7,239 nt of DNA from Arenimonas sp. (lineage in GTDB: Bacteria; Pseudomonadota; Gammaproteobacteria; Xanthomonadales; Xanthomonadaceae). The first letter of the stretch is position 1. Each line of letters opens with the position of its first letter. Shown here one piece after another: positions 1-7,239 of this stretch. The stretch lies in assembly GCA_003497545.1 (NCBI GenBank), contig DNNT01000105.1:1-7239 (forward strand), written 5' to 3'. Both the position numbers and the translations under genes were made by a program. The notes under the pieces were generated by a model. The model had not been told where the DNA came from, ran no database searches, and was given only the letters and a program-made list of their open reading frames with translations.

Positions 1-921
<921 letters not shown>

Positions 922-944
922 GCGGCGCGCGCAAGTGTTTGAAT

Positions 945-974
945 ACGGGCCGGTTCTTCCGGCCCGTTTTTTTT
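945..974 (+). terminator. Intrinsic terminator of clpX
   Basis: A perfect 9-bp GC-rich stem (945-953 with 959-967) closes a 5-base TTCTT loop and runs directly into eight T residues (967-974). It starts 24 bases after the clpX stop codon. It should separate the clpX transcript from lon, which then needs its own promoter. Confidence 0.93.
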
Positions 975-987
975 GCCCCCCGAAAAG

Positions 988-1016
988 CTTGCAAGCCGAC
1001 CCGCCGGACCCCATAA
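988..1016 (+). promoter_or_regulatory. Candidate sigma-32 (RpoH) heat-shock promoter of lon
   Basis: The element reads CTTGCAA at 988-994, a 14-base spacer, then CCCCATAA at 1009-1016. The proteobacterial sigma-32 consensus is CTTGAAA, 11-16 bases, CCCCATNT. The -10-like box matches the invariant CCCCAT exactly and the -35-like box differs at one position. It lies between the clpX terminator and the lon start, where a lon promoter is required, and lon is a classical sigma-32 target. Transcription would start near 1022-1025, giving a leader of about 30 nt. This is sequence inference; no start site was measured. Confidence 0.75.
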
Positions 1017-1042
1017 CCTGAGCCATACCGGGGTTTGGCCCC

Positions 1043-1049
1043 GAGGGAG
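1043..1049 (+). promoter_or_regulatory. Ribosome binding site deciding the lon start
   Basis: GAGGGAG ends 6 bases before ATG 1056. This favours ATG 1056 over an in-frame TTG at 1035, which has no suitable purine-rich site upstream. A short hairpin (5-bp stem 1029-1033 with 1039-1043, loop TTTGG) sits immediately before the site and overlaps its first base. It could slightly affect ribosome access, but the GGAG core remains single-stranded. Confidence 0.8.
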
Positions 1050-1055
1050 CCTTCC

Positions 1056-3494
<2,439 letters not shown>

Positions 3495-3544
3495 GCGAAG
3501 GGGCGAAAAGCGCTGGAAGCCGCGAAATAACTGGCTTTCGCTTA

Positions 3545-3573
3545 TTGCGCGGGCAAAATGCCGCTGGTATAAA
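3545..3573 (+). promoter_or_regulatory. Candidate extended -10 sigma-70 promoter of hupB (and the tRNAs)
   Basis: TATAAA at 3568-3573 is preceded by TG plus one base (3565-3567), the extended -10 arrangement. A weak -35-like TTGCGC (3545-3550) lies at the ideal 17-base spacing. This short AT-richer patch stands out in a very GC-rich gap and lies about 130 bases before the hupB start. A transcript starting near 3580 would carry a leader of about 120 nt. No competing promoter was seen between 3495 and 3702. Confidence 0.65.
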
Positions 3574-3628
3574 TCAACCCATCCGCCGCGCGTTGGATCA
3601 TCCGGGCAGCGGCGGTACAGGTGGATCG

Positions 3629-3665
3629 GGGCGCACCCAGGCCAAGGCCGGGCGCCCTCGGTTTT
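3629..3665 (+). other. Structured 5' leader of hupB (hairpin followed by short T-run)
   Basis: GGGCGC (3629-3634) can pair with GCGCCC (3652-3657). An inner GGC/GCC stem (3640-3642 with 3647-3649) closes a CAAG tetraloop, with CC/GG pairs and small bulges between. Four T residues (3662-3665) follow after five bases. It lies inside the predicted hupB leader. It could be a weak attenuator or just an mRNA-stabilising fold; the T-run is too short and too far from the stem for a confident terminator call. Confidence 0.35.
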
Positions 3666-3702
3666 CAAGAACGCGGGTTTCCACTCGCTCAGGGAGTCAA
3701 TA

Positions 3703-3975
3703 ATGAACAAAGCCGAATTCATTGGTGCCGTCGCCGACGCCGCCGAGCTGTCCAAGGCCGACGCCGGCCGCGCCGTCGATGCGATGATCGAAGCGATCAC
3801 CAAGGCCCTCAAGAAGGGCGACACCGTGACGCTGGTGGGCTTCGGCACCTTCTCGGTCCGCAAGCGCGCCGCCCGCCAGGGCCGCAATCCGCAGACCGGC
3901 GACACCATCAAGATCAAGGCTTCGAAAAATCCTGCGTTCAAGGCTGGCAAAGCCCTGAAGGATGCTGTAAACTAA
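3703..3975 (+). CDS. hupB: Nucleoid-associated DNA-binding protein HU (HU-beta type)
   Basis: HU is a small basic dimer that binds DNA without strict sequence specificity, bends it and shapes the nucleoid. The 90-residue product has the usual length. It shows the N-terminal helical dimerisation part (1-45), the family signature GFGTF.VRKRAAR.GRNPQTG (46-66) and the beta-arm, whose tip holds the DNA-intercalating proline (P63 in RNPQTG). It ends with the typical basic segment [19 protein letters not shown]. The start is fixed by AGGGAG at 3691-3696, six bases before ATG. It follows lon, as in many gammaproteobacteria, but has its own likely promoter. The stop lies 16 bases before tRNA-Val with no terminator between, so the tRNAs are probably on the same transcript. 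hupB versus hupA cannot be firmly separated by sequence alone; position next to lon favours hupB. Confidence 0.97.
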   Translation: MNKAEFIGAVADAAELSKADAGRAVDAMIEAITKALKKGDTVTLVGFGTFSVRKRAARQGRNPQTGDTIKIKASKNPAFKAGKALKDAVN

Positions 3976-3991
3976 GCGTCTTCCTTGGGAA

Positions 3992-4066
3992 GGGTGCTTA
4001 GCTCAGCGGTAGAGCGTCGCCCTTACAAGGCGAGGGTCGGGGGTTCGAAACCCTCAGCACCCACCA
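3992..4066 (+). tRNA. tRNA-Val (anticodon TAC)
   Basis: A 75-nt cloverleaf with encoded CCA end. The acceptor stem GGGTGCT pairs perfectly with AGCACCC (4056-4062). The D-stem is GCTC/GAGC and the anticodon stem TCGCC/GGCGA encloses loop CTTACAA with anticodon TAC at 4024-4026. The variable loop is GGGTC. The T-arm has loop TTCGAAA and a five-pair stem with one G-U pair. The discriminator is A (4063) and CCA is at 4064-4066. It would read GUA and, with the usual modified U34, other valine codons. It follows the hupB stop by 16 bases. Confidence 0.98.
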
Positions 4067-4080
4067 GGTAAGTGATACGC

Positions 4081-4157
4081 GGAGTGGTAGTTCAGTCGGT
4101 TAGAATGCTGGCCTGTCACGCCGGAGGTCGCGGGTTCGAGTCCCGTCCACTCCGCCA
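4081..4157 (+). tRNA. tRNA-Asp (anticodon GTC)
   Basis: A 77-nt cloverleaf with encoded CCA end. The acceptor stem GGAGTGG pairs with CCACTCC (4147-4153). The anticodon stem CTGGC/GCCGG (one U-G pair) encloses loop CTGTCAC with anticodon GTC at 4115-4117. The T-arm is GCGGG, TTCGAGT, CCCGT. The discriminator is G (4154), a known aspartate identity element, and CCA is at 4155-4157. It closely resembles the E. coli aspartate tRNA. It lies 14 bases after tRNA-Val with no promoter between, so the pair is co-transcribed. Confidence 0.98.
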
Positions 4158-4163
4158 TATCCC

Positions 4164-4196
4164 CAAGGGCGCCCCAAAAGGGCGCCCTTGTTTTTT
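4164..4196 (+). terminator. Intrinsic terminator of the hupB-tRNA-Val-tRNA-Asp unit
   Basis: A perfect 11-bp stem (CAAGGGCGCCC at 4164-4174 with its complement at 4180-4190) closes loop CAAAA and is followed by six T residues (4191-4196). It begins seven bases after the CCA of tRNA-Asp. It is a textbook Rho-independent terminator and separates the tRNAs from ppiD, although some read-through may feed ppiD. Confidence 0.94.
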
Positions 4197-4201
4197 CCAA
4201 G

Positions 4202-4220
4202 GCCCCGGAAGGCCCGGGGC
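4202..4220 (+). other. GC-only hairpin in the ppiD upstream gap
   Basis: GCCCCGG (4202-4208) pairs perfectly with CCGGGGC (4214-4220) around loop AAGGC. It lies between the tRNA terminator and the ppiD start, 23 bases before ATG, and has no T-run, so it is not a terminator. It would sit in any transcript that enters ppiD from upstream. Function unknown. Confidence 0.5.
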
Positions 4221-4243
4221 TCCCACCGGACGTCATTGCCCAC

Positions 4244-6184
4244 ATGCTCCAGACTATCCGCGACAAGTCCTCAGGCTGGCTCGCCTTCATCATCCTGGGC
4301 CTGGTGATCATCACGATGGCCTTCTTCGGCATCGAGTCCTACTTCGCCCCGAAGGTCGAGACTTATTCCGCCAAGATCGAAGGCCCGGCCAAGTACTGGC
4401 TGTGGGGCAAGCAGGTTCGCGAGATCCCGCAGGACCAGTTCCAGCGACGCTTCGAGCAGATGCGCCAGCAGGAGCGCGAGCGCCAGGGCGAGGCCTTTGA
4501 CTACGCCGCGTTCGAATCCCTGGACAACAAGCGCCAGGTCCTCGACGGCATGATCGACGAGGAAGTGCTGGGCATGGTCGCCGAGCGCGACGGCATCACC
4601 ATCGGCGAAGCCGAGGTCGCGGCCGAGCTCAAGCAGATGCCGGAATTCCAGCTCAATGGCGTGTACAGCCCGGACCAGTACCGCCTGGCCCTGGCCGCGC
4701 GTGGCATGAACCACGCCCAGTTCATGTCCGTCGTCCGTGCCGACATGGCCCGCCAGGTGATCCCGGGCCTGATCGCCCGCTCCGGCCTCGCCGAGGCGGC
4801 GGAGCTCGATGCCTACCTCAGGCTGGAGCGCCAGACCCGCGACCTGTCCATCATCGACCTGCCGACGCCGGCCGCCCCGGCGGCGCCGACCGACGAGCAG
4901 CTGCAGGCGTGGTTCGAGGCCAACCTGGCGCGCTACCGCACGCCGGAACGACTCGCGATCGAGTACGTGGAGATCGATGCCGCCATGCTCGAAGTGCCGG
5001 AGGCGGTGGACGAGCAAACCCTGCGCCAGCGCTACGAGGAGCAGCGCGCCCGGTACGTGGTCGAGCCAAGGCGTTCGGCTGCGCACATCCTGGTGGCGGT
5101 GCCGGCGGAAGCCGACGAGGCCACCGAACAGGCCGCGCGGGAGCGGGCCGAAGCCCTGGTGGCCAAGGCTCGCGAGCCGGGCGCGGATTTCGCGGCCCTG
5201 GCCCGGGAAAATTCCGAGGACCTGGGCTCGAAGGCCGATGGCGGCGCCCTGGGCACCGTGGAGCCCGGTATGTTCGCCGGTCCCTTCGAGGACGCGCTGT
5301 TCGCCTTGGAACAGGCGGGCCAGGTCAGCGATCCGGTGCGCACGCCCGAAGGCTGGCATGTCATCCAGCTCACCGACTTCACGCCCGGCTCGGAGCGCAG
5401 CTTCGACGAGGTTCGCGCCGAGATCGAGGCCGAATACCAGTCGACCGCGCGCGATCGCCTCTTCAGCGACCTGAGCAACCGCCTCATCGAGCGCGTGTAC
5501 CGCGATCCGACCGCGCTGGCCCCGGCCGCGGAAGAGGTGGGCCTCGCCGTCCGGCGCAGCGCCTTGTTCAGCCGCGACGCCGGCGAGGGCATCGCGGCCA
5601 TTCCCGAGGTCCGCGCGGCCGCCTTTGCGGACAACCAGCGCATCGAGCGCCAGGTCAGCGATGCCGTCGAGATCGCCCCGAACCATGTCGTGGTCCTGCA
5701 CGTGGTCGAGATCGAGCCGGAGGCGGCGATCCCGTTCGAGCAGGCGCGTGAGCGCGTGCGCGCCGAGTGGGTCGCCGATGCCCTTTCCAAGGCGTCCGAG
5801 GCGCAGGCGACCGCGCTGCTGGAGCGTGCGGCCAAGGGCGAGTCGCTCGAGGTCCTGGCGGCGGAAGTGGGTCGCACCGTGGCCACGATCCCGGGCGTCA
5901 CCCGCCAGTCGCAGCTGCCGCCGGCCCTGTTGGCCGAGGCCTTCCGCCTGTCGGCGCCGGACGAGGGCAAGCCCAGTGTCGGCATGGCCCGCATCGACGC
6001 CGACCGCCACGCGCTGGTGCAGGTAACCGCGATTACGCCGGGTGAAATCGCCGACGTGGACGAGGCCACCCGCAAGCAGCTCCTGGGCCAGCTCGCCCAG
6101 GCCCGTGCCATCGTCGAGGCGCAGGACTACATCAAGGCGCTGCGCAAGCAGTTCACCATCACGGTGGCCGAAGAGCGGCTCTGA
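4244..6184 (+). CDS. ppiD: Periplasmic folding chaperone PpiD (SurA/parvulin family, membrane-anchored)
   Basis: PpiD is anchored in the inner membrane and faces the periplasm near the SecYEG exit, where it helps newly exported proteins fold. The 646-residue product has a basic N-terminus, one membrane segment (about 12-29, not followed by a cleavage site), a SurA_N-like helical chaperone region (about 40-205) and a parvulin domain (about 275-376). A second helical chaperone part follows (about 385-640). In the parvulin domain the family's core motifs are readable: AHILV (H281), GGALG (333-337), MF..PFEDALF (343-353) and GWHVIQL (370-376). Length fits the family (E. coli PpiD is 623). The ATG is chosen because the MLQTIRDKSSGW start is typical. 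No good ribosome site precedes it: only a GGA at 4228-4230, 13 bases away. No ATG, GTG or TTG lies in the same frame in the short gap. It converges with fabI and shares a terminator with it. Confidence 0.96.
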   Translation: MLQTIRDKSSGWLAFIILGLVIITMAFFGIESYFAPKVETYSAKIEGPAKYWLWGKQVREIPQDQFQRRFEQMRQQERERQGEAFDYAAFESLDNKRQVLDGMIDEEVLGMVAERDGITIGEAEVAAELKQMPEFQLNGVYSPDQYRLALAARGMNHAQFMSVVRADMARQVIPGLIARSGLAEAAELDAYLRLERQTRDLSIIDLPTPAAPAAPTDEQLQAWFEANLARYRTPERLAIEYVEIDAAMLEVPEAVDEQTLRQRYEEQRARYVVEPRRSAAHILVAVPAEADEATEQAARERAEALVAKAREPGADFAALARENSEDLGSKADGGALGTVEPGMFAGPFEDALFALEQAGQVSDPVRTPEGWHVIQLTDFTPGSERSFDEVRAEIEAEYQSTARDRLFSDLSNRLIERVYRDPTALAPAAEEVGLAVRRSALFSRDAGEGIAAIPEVRAAAFADNQRIERQVSDAVEIAPNHVVVLHVVEIEPEAAIPFEQARERVRAEWVADALSKASEAQATALLERAAKGESLEVLAAEVGRTVATIPGVTRQSQLPPALLAEAFRLSAPDEGKPSVGMARIDADRHALVQVTAITPGEIADVDEATRKQLLGQLAQARAIVEAQDYIKALRKQFTITVAEERL

Positions 6185-6205
6185 GCCGCGCCAGCGCCAG
6201 GAGCG

Positions 6206-6235
6206 AAAAAGGCCCGGGTATCCCGGGCCTTTTTT
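6206..6235. terminator. Bidirectional terminator between ppiD and fabI
   Basis: Thirteen bases (6206-6218: five A plus GGCCCGGG) form a perfect inverted repeat with 6222-6234 around a 3-base TAT loop. Six T residues (6230-6235) serve the + strand, and the five A residues (6206-6210) become a T-run on the - strand. It lies 21 bases after the ppiD stop and 23 bases past the end of fabI, which runs the other way, so it can end both transcripts. Confidence 0.93.
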
Positions 6236-6258
6236 CTTTGCCGTGATGGCGGCCTGGC

Positions 6259-7050
6259 TTAGACGCCGTCGATGCCGGTCATGCCCAGGATGTTGTAGCC
6301 GGCGTCCACGTAGGTGATTTCGCCGGTGACGCCCGCGGCCAGGTCCGAGCACAGGAAGGCGGCGACGTTGCCGACGTCCTCGATGGTGACGCTGCGGCGC
6401 AGCGGCGCGTATTCCTCGACGTGGCCGAGCATCTTGCGGAAGTTGGCGATGCCCGCCGCCGCCAGCGTCTTGATCGGACCGGCCGAAATCGCGTTGACGC
6501 GCGTGCCCTCGGGGCCCAGGTTGAGCGCCAGGTAGCGCACGTTTGCCTCGAGGCTGGCCTTGGCCACGCCCATCACGTTGTAGTTCACCAGCGCGCGTTC
6601 GGCGCCCAGGTAGCTGAGCGTGAGGATGCTGCCGTGGCGGCCCTTCATCATCGGGCGCGCGGCCTTGGCCAGCGCGGCCAGGCTGTAGCTGGAGATGTCG
6701 TGGGCGATGCGGAAGTTCTCGCGGGTCAGGCCCTGCAGGTATTCGCCCTCGATGGCTTCGCGCGGCGCGTAGCCGACCGAGTGCACCAGGATGTCGAAAC
6801 CGTCCCAGCGCTTGCCCAGTTCGGCGAAGACGTTGTCGATCTGCGCGTCGTCGGCGACGTCCAGCGGCAGCACGATGTCGGAGCCGCAGTCACGCGCGGC
6901 TTCCTCGACGCGCGACTTGAGCTTGTCGTTCTGGTAGGTGAAGGCGAGTTCGGCGCCCTCGCGGTGCATGGCCTCGGCGATGCCGGTGGCGATGGAACGC
7001 TGGCTGGCGATGCCCACGATGAGGGCACGCTTGCCCGTCAGAAATCCCAT
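6259..7050 (-). CDS. fabI: Enoyl-[acyl-carrier-protein] reductase FabI (NADH-dependent)
   Basis: FabI catalyses the last step of each elongation cycle of type II fatty acid synthesis, reducing trans-2-enoyl-ACP to acyl-ACP in the cytoplasm. The 263-residue product is a short-chain dehydrogenase-fold protein of the normal FabI length (E. coli 262). It shows the FabI-type nucleotide-binding motif GIASQRSIA (13-21), LDVADD (63-68), HSVGYAP (90-96) and the catalytic Tyr147, Tyr157 and Lys164 (Y-x6-K, matching E. coli Tyr146/Tyr156/Lys163). The substrate-loop region [18 protein letters not shown] (191-208) and the C-terminal [10 protein letters not shown] are also present. The start at 7050 is set by AGGAGGA five bases upstream; a TTG at 7122 would add 24 residues with no family resemblance. 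It lies downstream of a LysM-protein gene on the same strand (88-base gap) and faces ppiD. Identification is secure. Confidence 0.98.
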   Translation of the reverse strand: MGFLTGKRALIVGIASQRSIATGIAEAMHREGAELAFTYQNDKLKSRVEEAARDCGSDIVLPLDVADDAQIDNVFAELGKRWDGFDILVHSVGYAPREAIEGEYLQGLTRENFRIAHDISSYSLAALAKAARPMMKGRHGSILTLSYLGAERALVNYNVMGVAKASLEANVRYLALNLGPEGTRVNAISAGPIKTLAAAGIANFRKMLGHVEEYAPLRRSVTIEDVGNVAAFLCSDLAAGVTGEITYVDAGYNILGMTGIDGV

Positions 7051-7054
7051 GTTT

Positions 7055-7061
7055 TCCTCCT
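7055..7061 (-). promoter_or_regulatory. Strong ribosome binding site of fabI
   Basis: On the minus strand AGGAGGA lies four bases before the ATG at 7050-7048. It is a near-perfect complement to the 16S rRNA tail and the best such site in the window. It rules out the longer in-frame reading from 7122 as the main product. Confidence 0.9.
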
Positions 7062-7081
7062 GGTGCGGCCGCACCTGCGGC
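7062..7081 (-). promoter_or_regulatory. Two overlapping palindromes directly before the fabI ribosome site
   Basis: Positions 7062-7075 are a perfect 14-base palindrome (GGTGCGGCCGCACC). Positions 7068-7081 form a second inverted repeat (GCCGCA, CC, TGCGGC) that shares eight bases with the first, so only one can form at a time as a hairpin. The first abuts the ribosome site. They could be an operator for a dimeric repressor or a small leader fold; part of the effect may be chance in GC-rich DNA. Confidence 0.4.
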
Positions 7082-7138
7082 GCTGTCCCGCTAGTTTGAA
7101 CCGCGTGGGGCCATACCGCCAAGCATGGTGCCGGCGGC

Positions 7139-7239
7139 TCAGGGGTCGATGCGCAGCACCTGGCCCGGCTGCAGGATCGAGCGGCCGTTGAGGCGGTTGA
7201 GCTGGTAGAGCTGGCGCAGGTCCACGCCGTACTGGCGGG
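7139..7239 (-). CDS. C-terminal end of a LysM-domain protein, probably a lytic transglycosylase (partial)
   Basis: Reading the minus strand from the window edge, 32 complete codons end in TGA (7141-7139). The residues [20 protein letters not shown] and then [12 protein letters not shown] match the second half of a LysM peptidoglycan-binding motif: the YGV-x-L-x-x-L-x-x-LN core, then L-x-P-GQ-x-L-x-I. LysM at the extreme C-terminus, next to fabI in a probable Lysobacter-like genome, suggests a membrane-bound lytic murein transglycosylase of the MltD kind. An amidase or endopeptidase with LysM would look the same here. The catalytic part lies outside the window. It is too short for a six-frame list but clear by motif. 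It is on the same strand as fabI, and no clear terminator lies in the 88-base gap, so co-transcription is possible. Confidence 0.8.
   Translation of the reverse strand, partial: RQYGVDLRQLYQLNRLNGRSILQPGQVLRIDP

Noticed and set aside
3522..3545. Inverted repeat GCGAAA/TTTCGC after lon as a lon terminator
   Set aside because: The stem is only 6 bp, half of it A-T, with an 8-base loop and no T-run. It overlaps the -35 region of the hupB promoter candidate. No convincing lon terminator was found.
3992..4200. tRNA genes as attachment site of an integrated element
   Set aside because: Both tRNAs are intact and followed directly by a terminator and the expected housekeeping neighbour ppiD. No repeated tRNA 3' fragment, integrase or composition change was seen.
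4302..4312. GTGATCATCAC palindrome that could look like a CRP/Clp-type operator
   Set aside because: It lies inside the codons of the PpiD membrane segment (Val-Ile-Ile-Thr), lacks the spacing of a TGTGA-N6-TCACA site, and is downstream of the start codon.
4271..6352. A 693-codon open frame on the minus strand opposite ppiD
   Set aside because: Same antisense artefact of high-GC codon bias. It overlaps the ppiD gene and runs through the bidirectional terminator, and its product is a low-complexity Arg/Gly/His-rich sequence.
7051..7122. N-terminal extension of fabI from a TTG at 7122
   Set aside because: The extra 24 residues do not resemble FabI N-termini, while ATG 7050 has an excellent ribosome site and gives the standard family length.
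6421..7191. A 256-codon open frame on the plus strand across fabI
   Set aside because: It is the antisense shadow of fabI, whose catalytic residues and ribosome site are clear. The shadow product resembles no known family.

Overview
The window is a dense, high-GC chromosomal housekeeping segment from a gammaproteobacterium, most likely of the Xanthomonadaceae (Lysobacter/Luteimonas-like). The placement rests on base composition, protein character and the order clpX-lon-hupB-(tRNA-Val, tRNA-Asp)-ppiD-fabI. A FabI-type rather than FabV-type enoyl reductase argues mildly against Xanthomonas itself. The genus is an inference, not a demonstration.

Left part (1-3494, + strand): the 3' three quarters of clpX, entering exactly at the Walker A motif, ends in a strong intrinsic terminator (945-974). 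A 134-base gap follows with a sequence closely resembling a sigma-32 heat-shock promoter (988-1016), then the complete lon gene. These are two ATP-dependent proteases of protein quality control: the ClpX unfoldase, which works with ClpP (gene presumably just upstream, outside the window), and Lon.

Middle part (3495-4200, + strand): a 208-base gap holds an extended -10 promoter candidate and a structured leader of about 120 nt. hupB (HU nucleoid protein) follows, and only 16 bases after its stop lie tRNA-Val(TAC) and tRNA-Asp(GTC), both with encoded CCA. A strong terminator (4164-4196) closes this block, so the three genes look like one mixed mRNA/tRNA transcription unit.

Right part (4201-7239): ppiD (membrane-anchored periplasmic parvulin-family foldase) on the + strand faces fabI (enoyl-ACP reductase of type II fatty acid synthesis) on the - strand. 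A near-perfect bidirectional terminator lies between them. Upstream of fabI on the same strand is the C-terminal end of a LysM-domain protein, probably a cell-wall lytic transglycosylase, cut by the window edge.

The genes share a theme of proteostasis and envelope maintenance (ClpX, Lon, PpiD). I see no mobile element, CRISPR array, phage gene or new system. The observations worth checking are regulatory or fine-grained: the lon heat-shock promoter, the hupB-tRNA unit, the overlapping palindromes before fabI, the weak translation start of ppiD, and a parvulin domain that looks more intact than that of E. coli PpiD.
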